Shown: in pieces, positions 37,470 through 49,556 of the stretch
Numbering within the stretch: the stretch's first letter is position 1
How the letters are laid out: the number at the start of each line of letters is the position of its first letter
DNA from: Callorhinus ursinus
Taxonomy: Eukaryota; Chordata; Mammalia; Carnivora; Otariidae
DNA length: 64,000 bases
Reading direction: 5' to 3'
Assembly: GCF_003265705.1 (NCBI RefSeq)
Contig: NW_020312785.1
Coordinates: 128,683,024-128,747,023, forward strand
Made by a program: the position numbers and the translations under genes
The notes under the pieces: generated by a model
Database searches by the model: none
What the model was told of the DNA's origin: nothing
Seen by the model: the letters and a program-made list of their open reading frames with translations, nothing else

Positions 37470-37600
37470 GGAGCGTAACAGATCTAGATTCAGATATCAT
37501 TCTAACATTTTAACTATCTGACCCTGGAAGGACCATTAAGCTTGTAGGTTTCTGCTTATCCACATGTTAAATGAAGGTTAACAACTGAAAATTCACAATA
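37470..37600 (+). mobile_element. MIR fragment, sense
   Basis: 'tctagattcagatatcattc', 'aactatctgaccctggaagg' and 'ttctgcttatccacatgtta' follow MIR order (cctgggttc, tgtgaccttgggca, cctcatctgtaaa). Confidence 0.55.
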
Positions 37601-37799
37601 TTATCCAAATATTTGAAGATTTTAAGTGGTTTCTTTCTTTTCATCCTAATTCCTTTTCTTTTAATAATTCAGTATTTCCAGTTATTCCCAATAGTTAAAA
37701 ATAAACTAAAGCAAACATGAAATTAATCACTTTGTGTCTGCTTATTTTAAGTCAAGTTAAAATGAAACCATTTCAGGAAGTACAAATTATATATATAAT

Positions 37800-37961
37800 T
37801 TTTAGGTGGGGAGAGACAGAGGGAGAAGGAGACAGAGAATCTTCATCAGGGTCTATGCCCAGCACAGAACCTGATGCACGGCTCAGTCTCACGACCTTGA
37901 GATCATGACAGCCAAAATCAAGAGTCGGGACGCTTAACTGACTGAACCACCCATGAGCCCC
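37800..37961 (-). mobile_element. CAN-SINE (minus), diverged
   Basis: 'agagacagagggagaaggag', 'cttgagatcatgac' and 'actgaaccacccatgagccc' show the SINE complement. The tail merges with a 'tatatataattttt' tract. Confidence 0.88.
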
Positions 37962-38344
37962 AAAATATATTTTATGGATGTATTTTAAAGATACATGCTG
38001 CTAACATAATAAAAATATACGTGTTCCCAAGATAATGTTTAAGAAGAGGATGGGAAGACTGAAATAATCTTCAAATGAGGTAAATATTCAGGGCCAGAGC
38101 CGAGAAAAACAAACATGTATCAAAAGCATAGAGAAATTGACACTAGCATAGAGAATTTTTACAATAAATAATTCCAGAATTTTCTAATGTTTTGGTCAGT
38201 GTTTATTTATAATCATGATAACTGAAATAGAGGATATAAATATGAAGTTAAATTTAATGAAACCATCCCCACTGTATTGTCTTCTCTACCCTGCATTAAG
38301 TTGAAGAAAACATTTAAATTGGGAGCTTTGTATGATTTTTTGTT
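37962..38344. other. Unique or unrecognised sequence
   Basis: No ORF or repeat recognised. Confidence 0.5.
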
Positions 38345-39430
38345 TTTCAGTTTTTTAATTGTGAAATAATTTCAGACTTTGAAAAGTTACAAAAATAGTA
38401 CAAAGTATTCCCACAAAGAATTCCCATGTGCCCTTCATTTAGCTTCCCCAGTTGTTATGTAAGTATAAAAACCAGAAAATTAACATTAATATTATTTTAT
38501 TAACCAATCTACAGACCTTTATTCAAATTGTAATTGCCCTACTAATGTCTTTCTGGTCTAGGGTCCAATCCAGTATTTCCAATTTTATTTAGTTAGTTTT
38601 CCTTAGCTTCCTTTAATCTGGCACAGTTCCTCTGTTTGTCTTTCACAATCTTGACACTTTCGAAGACCACTGGCCAGTAAATTTGTACCATTGCTTTCAA
38701 TTTGAATTTGATGTTTTCTATGATTAAATTCAGGTCATGCCTTTTTTTTTTCAAGGAAAGTGATATTATGTCCTTCCCAGTACATCATATCAAGAAGTAC
38801 AAAATATCCATTTGTCTTATTACTAATGATGTCGACTTTGATCACTTGGTTAAAGAGAGGTCTACTTTCTTTTACTACGAAGTTGCTGTTTCATCTTGTA
38901 ATTAGTATTTGTAGTGAGATACTATGTAAATATCTTGTTTATAATCATACTATACCCACTAACTGGTGATTCTTCCCTGAAATGGTTATTACTGTACTGT
39001 TTCTCAAATGGTGATTTCCTATTTCCATCATTCTTTCTACAAGTATAATTGAAGTTCTGTGGCAAGGAAGAACTTTCCCTTCTCACTTATTTGTATCTGT
39101 ATATTTTTATTCTATGGATTATAATCCATTATTATCATTGTTCCAGTTGTCCCCAGTTTGGCCAGTGAGAGCTCCTTAAAGTTGTTTCCTCTGTTCTTTG
39201 ACATGCTTCCATCACTTTTTGAACATTTCCTTACTTTCTAGCATGCAAGATCTTCCAGGCTTATTCTGTACTTCCCCTGCTCCAGTCCTGAAGTTTCCTC
39301 TTTATCCAAGGAGTCCTGATTCCTTTTTTTTTTTTTTAAATGTCTATCACTTAGAAACCAAAATGGCACTGGTTAAACTCATTGGGACTATGATACCATT
39401 GCTTCTAGGCCCTTTCATAAATTGAGCTAG
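38345..39430 (-). mobile_element. Old L1M-type 3' region, antisense
   Basis: Long collinear match to a common mammalian repeat: 'tttaatctggcacagttcct', 'tttgatcacttggttaaaga', 'ttctacaagtataattgaag', 'ggattataatccattattat', 'ttgttccagttgtccccag' and 'attgcttctaggccctttca'. The pieces are in the order of an L1M 3' region complement. Family name from memory. The small plus frames at 38702-38969 and 39198-39425 are by-products. Confidence 0.7.
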
Positions 39431-39606
39431 AAAATATGTAAAAAAATATATATATATATGTAGTCTTGTATTTCTATATCTATCTAAAACCATGAGTTCA
39501 TAATATCTCTAACTACAGTCCAACACCACAAGATTCACCGCAGCTTTCTCCTATAAATAAGAAGTTATTTGTAGCTCTTTTCTTTGGTATAATAAACTTG
39601 ATTTTT

Positions 39607-39804
39607 TTAAAAAAGATTTTATTTATTTATTTTACAGGGAGAGACACAGCGAGAGAGGGAACACAAGCAGGGGAGTGGGAGAGGGAGAAGCGAAGCAGGC
39701 TCCCCACCGAGCAGGGAGCCCGACGTGGGGCCCGATCCCAGGACCCTGGGATCATGACCTGAGCTGAAGGCAGACGCTTAATGACTGAGCCACCCAGGCA
39801 CCCC
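39607..39804 (-). mobile_element. CAN-SINE (minus), young, perfect 14-bp TSD
   Basis: 'aaagattttatttatttatt' to 'gagccacccaggcacccc'. 'taaacttgattttt' at 39593-39606 and 39805-39818. Contains a small 'gaagc' duplication relative to sister copies. Confidence 0.97.
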
Positions 39805-40104
39805 TAAACTTGATTTTTGATATCCACAATATATTAATTTGCTCAATCTTAGATACATATCAAGTAGTTTCAGAATTGCTCACTCACACTTTGGATTTTG
39901 CTGAGTTTTCAATCAGTCTAGTTAGATTGCACGTTTTCATTCCTTAAAATGCACAAATGACATGCTCACACACACATTGTTATTGGAAGTATACCAACAA
40001 ATATTTTCAGTCTTAACCATCTTTGTAAGATATGGCACAACCACAAAGAAATAAGGGGTCATCTTTTCTCACAGTTAACAAGTTTTGTTCATTGTATCTC
40101 CTAG

Positions 40105-40830
40105 TAGCTCTCAAACTGCTTTGCTTCTCTTTTCCCCAGCCTACATCCCTCAGCTAAACCACTGTCATAGTCTTCTAGTAGATCTCTCCACATTTGGTTT
40201 TGCTCCCCTCCAATCCAGAGACTCAGTCAGTGATCCTTTAAATATGCAAATGTGATCATTTAAGCCTTACTCCCTTTGCTGGCATTCATTGTATTTCAGA
40301 TAAAGTTTAAAATCCTCAACATAGCTTGAAACACCCAGCATGCTCTGACTTCTACCAGTCTTTATAGTTTCCAAGCATACAGTATTCCCTCCCCATTTAC
40401 ATTAATCTTTTTTGACCCTCCCATTTACAGTAACCTTTTTTGAGTTCCTCTTTTACACCCCAGGTCTTGCACATGCTGTTCCCCATACCCTAAGGGTGCT
40501 CCTCCTCTTCCCTAAATCCCCCTTAGTCCTGCTAACTTCTAAATGTCATTCAGATCTCAAATATCATTTTCCCAGTATAGTTCCTGAACTGCCTATTCTG
40601 GGTTAGACTCCCATGTCAAATCATCCCAAGGCATTTGGTATTTCTCAATGACAGTTTATACTAAACATATTTGTAATTACTTCTTCAGCGTCAGCTTTTC
40701 CAGCTGTGTTACAGACTTCTTAAAGGAAGGGATTTTGTCTGTTGCACACTGCTCTATTTACAGTGTGTAAAACAGTGTACAGCACAAAAACAGGGCTCAA
40801 CTAATAGTGAGTGAATGCCAAAATAAGTGA
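40105..40830 (+). mobile_element. L2 LINE 3' region, sense (best preserved L2)
   Basis: Ordered L2 landmarks: 'cccctccaatccagagactc', 'agataaagtttaaaatcctc', 'cttgcacatgctgttcccca', 'aaatgtcattcagatctcaa', 'aaaggaagggattttgtctg' and 'actaatagtgagtgaatgcc'. The frame 40412-40606 reads in the L2 ORF region but is short. Confidence 0.85.
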
Positions 40831-42358
40831 ATAAAGGAGCCAAAAAGTATTGTCAAAAAATGTTAGGTAGATGCTGGAACCATGTCATAATTGATAACTA
40901 CCAGCAACATATACAAACTAATCTTTGTACCATTTTTATCAATACAGAGACTTCTAGATCCTTTCTGGTGCATTATAGTACCTTACAATATTGGAAATAT
41001 CTCTAGAAGATAGTAAATAGCCCTTCTCTTACCCAGCAAATGGAGAAAGGTTAAAGTGGATTTGAACAATGAGTCTAGAGGCATAAAAACAAATTTTCTA
41101 AGAAGCCTAAAATTCAAACATGTAATAAAAAATCTTCATCAACTATTCTTCTTTCACAGGTTCATTATTAGATTTTACTTATCATCATTTACTTTAAACC
41201 CAGCTGCGTTGAGCTGTGCATAATCTAGATTATGTTGAGTTAAACACTAATAGACCAGTCTGTTTAAATGAGATGGTAATTGGAAATATTGAGATGTTTT
41301 GTCATGCTGTTGATTTTGTATTCCCCATTCAGTAGACTTTGTGACAGAAGTTTTCCTCCATGTGACTGCAGAAGACTGTGACCAAGAAAAATTGGCCTTT
41401 AAATGTGTTTGCCCATCAAAATAATTTATCTATAGGAATTTTGGAAAGATTGTGGTTTTTATTCTTATAGATATTTATAAAACCAGAATCTTATTTTATT
41501 TCTTAAGAAGTGACATATGATGAGAAGGGCTATAATTCATCGCAAATTTTTTTTTCTTTTTCTTTTCCTTTTTCTTCTCCTTTCTTTTTTCTTTTTCCTT
41601 TTTGGTACAGTTATTTCCCTGAACCTTGGGGGCACCTAAATCAACATATTAGCAAACCTAGTGATTTTAAAGCCATAATATAAAAGCTAAGCAATATTAA
41701 TTCTTAGAGAAATAAATATTTCTTGCTCACTTTTACTAATAAGGGAAAATAAGACAGTCTACTCAAGAACATTACATGTACCAGAAGAGGATGAACTGAT
41801 CCTGCTCTAATACTGATGACTGAGAATGATGAAGACAGTATTGGACATTTTGAGGCATCTAGGAGGATTATATTATTTATTATGTCTACAATTTTTGAAC
41901 AAAGAGAAGCTGAGTCAAACTGTACCTTTTACCCTCTTCATATTAATTATTGTGATTTTTGAATGAAACATTTATTAAGTTTGCTAATTTCACTAAATGG
42001 TAACTATATTGCATAAAGTTAAAAATGCATTAGTAAATACTTTGTTAGAAATAAGTAAACTACATGTTCACTGTTATTTCACTCAAATGTAAAAACAAAT
42101 AAAAATAATGAGCTTCAAGTGATAAAGTTTTACTGTAAATTGTATTACTAAAGATATTTACTAGGGATTAAAGCTAAGTATAAAATACAAGTTAAAAGCA
42201 AGCCTAGTGAACTCTCAATATTTGTTAAAATCCTGAAAGATTATTTTAAATCTATAAAATATATGCATAATCATTAAGACAAGTAAAATTAAAACTGAAA
42301 GTCTAGATTATACCAGGTTGTTCAGAGTGGTTATCTTCTTGAGTTTTTACTATGTTTT
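40831..42358. other. AT-rich unique or unrecognised sequence with a polypyrimidine tract
   Basis: A CT-rich/T-rich tract at about 41548-41603 is the only marked feature. No frame above 60 codons. Confidence 0.55.
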
Positions 42359-42367
42359 AAATTTTCT

Positions 42368-42561
42368 GGTGCACCTGGTGGCTCAGTCGTTAAGCGTCTG
42401 CCTTCGGTTCAGGTCATGATCCCAGGGTCCTGGGATCAAGCCCCACGTTGGGTTCCCTGCTCGACGGGAAGCCTGCTTCTCCCTCTCCCACTCCCCCTGC
42501 TGTGTTCCCTCTCTCACTGTGTCTCTCTCTGTCAAATAAATTTAAAAAACTTAAAAAAATA
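42368..42561 (+). mobile_element. CAN-SINE (plus), left arm of an inverted pair
   Basis: 'gcacctggtggctcagtcgt' head and 'tgtcaaataaatttaaaaaa' tail. 'aaattttct' at 42359-42367 and 42562-42570. Confidence 0.94.
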
Positions 42562-42606
42562 AAATTTTCTATAACAAAAATTAACTTTTATAATTAGATA
42601 CTTTTA

Positions 42607-42805
42607 GTAATTTTTTTAAAGATTTTATTTATTTATTTATTAGAGAGAATGAGAGAGAGAGAGTGAGCACGAGAGGGGGGAGGGTCAGAGGGAGAAGAAG
42701 ACTCCCCACCGAGCAGGGAGCCCGATGTGGGACTCGATCCTGGGACTCCAGGATCATGACCTGAGCCAAAGGCAGCGCTTAACCAACTAAGCCACCCAGG
42801 CGCCC
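42607..42805 (-). mobile_element. CAN-SINE (minus), right arm of an inverted pair, perfect 18-bp TSD
   Basis: 'aaagattttatttatttatt' to 'taagccacccaggcgccc'. 'tataattagatactttta' at 42589-42606 and 42806-42823. Only about 45 bases separate it from the plus SINE on its left. Confidence 0.97.
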
Positions 42806-42832
42806 TATAATTAGATACTTTTAAATCTGTTC

Positions 42833-42955
42833 TTTAAATTGTGGTAAAATACACATGACATTTACCGTTTTAATAATTTTTAAGTGTGTAGTTGGCATTA
42901 AGTACATTCACATTGTTGTGCTGCTATCACCACCATCCAACTCTAGAATCAGATA
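42833..42955 (-). mobile_element. Old L1M 3' fragment, antisense
   Basis: 'tgtggtaaaatacacatgac', 'gtgtagttggcattaagtac' and 'atcaccaccatccaactcta' match the complement of an L1MB/MC-type 3' UTR. Confidence 0.75.
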
Positions 42956-43400
42956 ATTTTTTAAATGGGCGTTATTTTCTTTTTAAAGGGTCTAAAATTT
43001 TATTCAAAACTAATCATGTTTCCTAGGTAGCTGTAGAATACTTAGGACAAAACTGACTTGACTTCTATTAAATGAAATAAAATATCAAGTCACAACAGTG
43101 TTAAAGATAATTAAAAGAGTCCATAAACAAAATCTATCATTAGTGTTTTGTGAAGAAGCTGTATTTCAAATATATGTAACTACTTCATGTGGACATTTGT
43201 TTAAGTAAAAAAAGAAAAAAATTAAATGTTCATTTCATTGAAAATAATTTGCCTTCCAAGCCAGTGTTTTGAATAGAATTATCAGCAGATCCATCTGGTT
43301 TAAAATAAAAATAGTTCCTATACATTCAAAAGTAAAATGATTTCTTAAATATAGAAAGCTTTTCAACTTTCCCCCCTTTATGGTATTTTATTCATTTGCA

Positions 43401-43401
<1 letters not shown>
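42956..43401. other. Unique or unrecognised sequence
   Basis: AT-rich. No ORF or repeat recognised. Confidence 0.5.

Positions 43402-43453
<52 letters not shown>
43402..43453 (+). repeat. (CA)26 microsatellite
   Basis: Uninterrupted CA dinucleotide run, likely length-polymorphic. Confidence 0.99.
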
Positions 43454-43458
<5 letters not shown>

Positions 43459-43538
43459 CTGTGGAAATGTTTTTACTTTTGTTATTTTTAGTTAAATTTA
43501 TTGATTATAGGCCATGGATAAGTGGACTAATGATTTTT

Positions 43539-43724
43539 TAAAGATTTATTTATTTGAGAGAGAGAGCAGGGGTGGGGTGGGCAGAAGGAGAGGGAGAAAA
43601 TCTCAAGCCGACTCCATGCTGAGCACGGAGCCCCACATGGGGCTTGGTACCACCACCCAGAGATCATGACCTGAGTCTAAATCAAGAGTTGGATGTTTAA
43701 CTGACTGAGCCACCCAGGTGCCCC
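43539..43724 (-). mobile_element. CAN-SINE (minus), moderately diverged
   Basis: 'aaagatttatttatttgaga' to 'gagccacccaggtgcccc'. Flanks 'tggactaatgattttt' (43523-43538) and 'tggattaatgattttt' (43725-43740). Confidence 0.96.
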
Positions 43725-43785
43725 TGGATTAATGATTTTTAATACACACACTGCTTTTCATAAAGCATTGTATGAAATACATAGA

Positions 43786-44321
43786 CAGTTGACCCCTGAA
43801 CAACATGGATTTGAACTGTGCAGTTTCACTTACATGCAGATTTGGTTGAAATATATGTTTAGAGTACTATAAGTGTATTTTCTCTTCCTTATGATTTTCT
43901 TAATAACATTTCTCTAGCTTTGTTGTGAGAATACAAGATATAATACACATGACATACCAAATATATGTTAATTGGCTGTTTATGTTATCAGTAAGGCTTC
44001 TAGACAACGGTAGGTATTAGTAGTTTTGGGGGAGTCAGATGTTATGCACGGGTTTTCTTTTTTTTTTTTTTTAAAGATTTTATTTTATTTATTCATGAGA
44101 GAAAAATTCCACACTTTCCCTCTGAGAGAGAAGCAGAGGGAGAAGCAGGCTCCCAAGGAGCAGGGAGCGCGATGCGGGACTCGATCCCAGGACCTCAGGA
44201 TCATGACCTGAGCCGAAGGCAGATGCTTAACCATCTGAGCCACCCAGGCGCCCTATGCACGGGTTTTCAACTGTATAGGTGGTTAGTACCCCTAGCCCCT
44301 GGATTGTTTAGGGGTCAACTG
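43786..44321. mobile_element. Tigger/MER-type DNA transposon with terminal inverted repeats, split by a SINE
   Basis: The left end 'cagttgacccctgaacaa' and the complement of the right end 'cagttgacccctaaacaa' form terminal inverted repeats. The right flank is TA; the left flank is GA where TA is expected for Tc1/mariner-type elements. Interior text such as 'ttccttatgattttcttaat' and 'gttatcagtaaggcttctag' fits a common non-autonomous Tigger-like MER. There is no transposase frame. Confidence 0.85.
44058..44253 (-). mobile_element. CAN-SINE (minus) nested in the Tigger-like element, perfect 15-bp TSD
   Basis: T run, 'aaagattttattttatttat', ending 'gagccacccaggcgccc'. 'tatgcacgggttttc' at 44043-44057 and 44254-44268. 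Carries 'tcatgagaga' after the tail, a variant also seen at 61146. Confidence 0.97.
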
Positions 44322-44404
44322 TATATGCACAATGTTGGCTTTTGTATTTTCGGCCTCATTTGTAAACCTTATGTCAAATCTTTTCTTAATGTTTAGATAT
44401 ATTC

Positions 44405-44450
44405 TATCTGCCAGTTTACCAGTGGTCTGACATTGGTAAACTGGCAAGTA
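44405..44450. repeat. Short inverted repeat (16-bp stem, 6-base loop)
   Basis: 'tgccagtttaccagtg' (44409-44424) pairs with 'cattggtaaactggca' (44431-44446), with one G:T wobble in RNA. The loop is 'gtctga'. Three more pairs follow outside a single mismatch. Confidence 0.9.
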
Positions 44451-46129
44451 TAAACAGTTCTTTAATCCTCAAATATGAAGTTTACAAATTCAAGATTGAC
44501 TCAGTGATTTATATTTCAAATAGTTGGCGTTTTATAGCATTGTTGATTTTTAAAATTGGTTTAAAAGTCCTTTTCCTAGTCTATGAGAGATTAATAGGTA
44601 TTCCATAAAAAGGGGTTCCATGGTAGAGTGAATTTTTAGAAAATGCTTTATACCGTATCCCTGTTAGTAAACATTAGCATATATGCTTTTTAAAAATCCA
44701 GTAGTAAAGACATCTGTGTCCATTTAACTCCCTGCATCTCAACTTTTCCAAAGATGGAACCATATTTGTGTATGGCATCTGCTAACACTCTATGAAATGA
44801 TGGTCTGTCTTAGTCTGATTGAAGAAATAATTAGTATAGTTACTTCAGAAACCTACCTCCTCAAAAAAGCCTAGATTTGTTCAAAATAAATCTGTCTTTT
44901 CTGTCTTTATTTAAATCAGTAAAAAGGCAAGCATAGACTAGACCTGGAAAGCCAGCGTCATTCTCTTTAATTTTTATTTCCTGATTGATTGATAATAAAA
45001 TTCTTCTCTCCTGATAAGGGTTTATCAAGCCCATAAGGAAATATATTTGGGAATCACAAAATGACCCATTGATTGAAAGCACAGTAAAGGAGGAAGAAAG
45101 ATGCCTGGATAATCCATAAAGTTGGAAAACAAATCTTTGTATTTAGGAATGATACTCATTTATGTACATATTTAATGTGATGTTTGCTAGAGCTTTTAAT
45201 GCCCCAAAGCCTTACTTTTCTCAAATTTGCATACAGTATAAGTCCTGATTGCATCATAAATGTTAAGATCTCTATAGAAAGTCAAAGAAAAATCTCACAA
45301 ATTAGCTGAATTTTAAGCAGAAGAGACCGCTAATCTGGATAATTCACGTCTCAATAGCAGATCTCCTGGCTTAATCATACAACTAATTGCCTCATTCCAG
45401 AGCCTGTGGCTGTATGTGCTGTCACCCAGAAAAATACATTAGAAGGACTGTTCTTGGAGATTGTGAAAATATCACCTCAGCAGAAAGAGAAACATAATGT
45501 ACTTGATTTTTATTTAGCACAAAAATATGCTAATATAACTTATTGAATGTTTGCCATTATTTTCTTGTTGGCATTTTTATTGGAAATGTGTCCTTGTTCA
45601 AAAATCGTTCTAGATACTTTAAAAGATACTCAAGAGTTATAATTTCTTCAGTTACCGTGTTTTGTTTTGAGATTTTGGTCATTGAAAAAGGTGAGACATA
45701 TTTGGGTCTGTTTTTGTACATTTAAATCTTCCTGTAATTATGATTCATACTCAGGTGTAGGATATTTACATACTAGTGGCTATGCTCCCATCATTAGTGA
45801 TGGAGAAAGAGTTTTGAGGGTTCAGAAGACATAGCAAGATAAAGAGATTTCCCTTCTTCATAACCTCAGAAAACCCAAAAATAAAAATAATCCCTACAAA
45901 AATATTAGTAAGTTCTACTACAATAAAGATGGAGAAACTTTTAAAACCTATTTTTAGGCGATAAATCACGTACTGCTTTATTATTAAAATGGTTGTTAAC
46001 TGATAGCGCACATTTTAATTTAAGCCTTGGGTAGGGTTAGACCCTGTTTCTTTTCTAAATAATATGAACAGTGTTGATCTTCCTGAGTGGGCAAAGTGCA
46101 CCAGCATCTGAATCTTATAATTTAATAAA
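44451..46129. other. AT-rich unique or unrecognised sequence
   Basis: Frames at 44861-45082 (-), 45543-45725 (+) and 45766-46011 (-) have no recognisable features. Confidence 0.5.
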
Positions 46130-46300
46130 TGTTACCGTTGAAAGAACATGAGATTTGATGTCAGACGACTTTAACTTGGGTCTTGTGTGTTATCTTAGGC
46201 TGGCTACTTAACCTCTGTAAGCCTTGATTCATCCATCTGTTAAACAGGGTGAACAACTGTACCTATATGTTTCAGGTTCTTATGAGTGTTAATGACATTA
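46130..46300 (+). mobile_element. MIR, sense
   Basis: 'gagatttgatgtcagacgac', 'taacttgggtcttgtgtgtt', 'ggctacttaacctctgtaag' and 'catctgttaaacagggtgaa' follow MIR in order. Confidence 0.8.
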
Positions 46301-48612
46301 TACATACACACATACATACAGAATAAGCTGTACGCGTTTCATAAATTGCAAACTCTCTCTCACCAGATGCTACTGCTTCTACCATTACTCAGTAATATTA
46401 CTGACAATAATAACATACAGGATTATAAATAGTTTTAAATTATTTTAATACTGTCACTGACCACTCTGCTCTAATCAAAACGGATGAGTGCTAGGGAAGC
46501 TTTATAATAGAGTCCTCTTAATTTTTTCTCTTGAAGGTGAAAAAAACTGAGTCAAATGGGCAGGTGCTGTGTTTTTATGCCAGAAAACCTGTCCTAAGGT
46601 TCCTCCTCCCCATCACTGATTGGGAACATCAAAATTCTTTTTAGCCCTAATAACTTTCACGGCTCCTGAGGAAAAAATATGCAGTGCTGGTTACTCAAAT
46701 GTCTTACAACATAACATATTCCCTGAGGGTTTTAGCCTTCCAAAGGGACAAAAATAAATATATTTGATGCATTACTAAGAGAGCTATTAGGTATAGAAGT
46801 TAAAAAATATTTAAATGGAGAAAGAACTTTTTCTTCAGAGCTCTAGAAACCCAGGACCCTTTGCATTTGGTATCCATCCAAGATCCCCTGGACCCGTTTG
46901 GAAACCACTAGTTTCAGAGAGCCTTCCAGGGCTGTCACCCACTTCAGATTAAGGCTGAAACTATGATCTATTCAATATTCAAGAACAGCACCCACACAGA
47001 GTTAACATTGGGACTTGCTGATGGGGGTGGGGAAGAAATAGGAATAAAGCACCAGCATCACACTTTTCCTGATCTTTTTCACATATCTCTGCTTCAGAAT
47101 AAATGCTTTTATCACCTGTATAACAAAATGCATAGCTGTGTTTTCCAGAGCTAACAGCATGTGTACCTGTCATCACTTTTAAAATGTGCCAAAGGAGTCT
47201 TTATAAAGTATTGGTTTTCTCTAAAATTATCAAAGTGATTTCAGGCTTTAGTGAAATACATTTGGTTGGCATCTGTAAATGGTCCCCTTGGGTACCTAAG
47301 AACTACCCCTTCCTGCAAATGAAAACATCACCTGATACAGTTTCTAAATAGAGGTATCCATATCTGCAAAAATCACTGGCTGCCAGGAAGCTCAAAGCTA
47401 AGTTTTGTGTCCAAATGCAACTGTTTTCCTTAGCCCAATTTTCTCTCACAGCGCTTGTTCTTCCTTTCATTACATAGTCCTGTTTTCTGTCTTTAAATTG
47501 TTTTATTACATATGGTTTTAAACTTGTAACGGTAGCATGATTTTAACAGTTTTTCAGTATTTATCTTTGTTTTAATTACTGTTGTGTATGCATTTCCTTT
47601 TCACAGAATTAACAAAATGTAAATTACACAGAACAGACATTTGAACAAAAAACCATGTATTTTCTTTAGAATGACTGCTAATGGGAGGAATATTTAACAA
47701 AGAGGACAAAGAATAGTTAAAATTCCTGAAAAACTGAAACTGAGCTTCAAGTGAGTGGAATGTGACCTTATACTTACTTACCTATTCCAAACCACTAGGT
47801 AATCCTTAACTACCTAATTACCAGACATTTTTCAAAGAAATTAAAGCTGTACAAGTCTGCGCTTCATAACCATTCTTTGTAATCTTGATTCGCAATCATT
47901 TATGGAGTAAATACTGTAAAACTATTAGTAAATAAGGACTGCTTATACTGTTTAAACGATATTTCCCAATACTTGCCTGGTTCTGTAATTACATTGTAAT
48001 TATTTTTTATTGTTGACAGTATAATAGGTAGCATGTTTCATTTCATAGGTGGAATTCTCAACTGCTGCTCTATTTTAAAATATTGGTGTTTGGGGGATAT
48101 TCTGTATGCTAATGAATAGTTTTTTCTCATAGATTTCTAGTCATAGAGAACCCTGTTAATTTTAGGACATTAGAGGACAAAAGGTATCCTATGTAAAAAC
48201 CTTATGACAGTATGATGGTGTCTTTTTACAGATACATTTTTACTAAAGTGTAAACTAATCCTAAAAATGTCTGAGGAATTGTAAAGCTTTTAATAATACC
48301 TTAAAAATACTTGTAGTATTTCTTCACTTTATTGAAAGGCTATATGTTAATACTCTAATACTAATGAAATAGTTCATATTATTTTATATATTAGAAAGTA
48401 CGGTATTTTGACATTATCAGCTCCCATTCTATTTATTGAAATACTGAGCTAGTATTTTTTGAAAGAAAATGGACATACACTAAGAAGGCAAAGATCAGAA
48501 GTGGTAGATTGTTTTCATCATTGGATTTTGATGTCTGTTATTTTATTGCCAACATTAAATTGACTACTGAAACTTAAAAAACTTTTTAGAGAATATGTGA
48601 CATTCCCTTGTT
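46301..48612. other. Unique or unrecognised sequence
   Basis: Complementary frames 46963-47154 (+) and 46979-47176 (-) have no recognisable features. No repeat called over 2.3 kb. Confidence 0.5.
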
Positions 48613-48613
48613 A

Positions 48614-48702
48614 CAGTCATTTTGTTAGTTCCTTTATGCCATTTAGTAACACCAAACAGTCATTTTGTTAGTTCCTTTATGCCATTTAGTAACACCAAAC
48701 AG
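48614..48702 (+). repeat. Perfect 43-bp tandem duplication
   Basis: Copy 1 48614-48656 and copy 2 48657-48699, both beginning 'cagtcattttgttagttcct' and ending 'agtaacaccaaa', followed by a partial third start 'cag'. No differences between copies. Confidence 0.98.
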
Positions 48703-49556
48703 TGTTATCTCTATTAACCCAAAAAACAAATCACTTCTTTAGGAAAAAGGGAAAAATTATTCAAGAGATACCAATTGAGTTTATCTCAATTGATGTTTGT
48801 TTATTCAAATACTCCTTGTAGTCAGCTTACTTTAAAAGTGCTATGTATTTTATTTTAAACTGTGCTCCAGGGCAAAAGCAAAAGCAAAATTTCTTCTTTT
48901 GGGACACCTAAATATTTTTTATCTGATCTTTGATTTTTTTTTATTGAATGTTTTTTAATTGAATGTACAAATTTTTATTTCACAGAACTGAAATTTTGGG
49001 TATAAGATCCCAAATTGAATTAGGTACCTGATTCATGCTTTTCTCATTTTTAAGTCCTCTTAAATAAGTTTTTTTTCTTTGAAACTTTTATACCAAAACT
49101 CAAAGTTCTAGGCCTGTTCCTTTGCCAGAATATGGATTGGAAAATGATTGAAAGAACAAATAAAAGGAAAAAATACAAACCCTTAGAGGCTTTTTGATCT
49201 ATAAATATGTCATTGTTCCCCACATTCAACTAATTAGAGATTCATTTAACTAATCACATATCCATTAAAATTCAGTTACTCCTAGGCAGTTAGAAGAGTG
49301 AATCAGAATAGAACAGAATATAAAAGCCTTAGAAATACACAGAAGAACATATGGAAATTTGCTATAATAAAAAAGGTGGGAAATCCTTAGTGAGTTATAT
49401 TTTAAGGACATAAAACTGCAAGAAAACCTTGAACTTTTGTCAGTAATTTTATTGTTAGTAATAATGCTAGTATTGGGATTTAAATGTTTATGTATAAAAG
49501 TAAATAAGCATGTTATTAGAATCTAGGATACTCAGTGTACTGAAAGTTGCAAATAT
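48703..49556. other. AT-rich unique or unrecognised sequence
   Basis: Contains a small palindrome 'caattgag...ctcaattg' at about 48772-48792. No repeat or gene recognised. Confidence 0.5.

Noticed and set aside
44026..44211. 61-codon frame with Phe-rich start and basic end
   Set aside because: Same peptide ends (GARCGTRSQD) appear wherever a CAN-SINE is read in this frame (24552, 44026, 55613); SINE-derived.
48772..48792. Short palindrome 'caattgag...ctcaattg'
   Set aside because: Only 8-bp arms in AT-rich DNA; expected by chance over this length.
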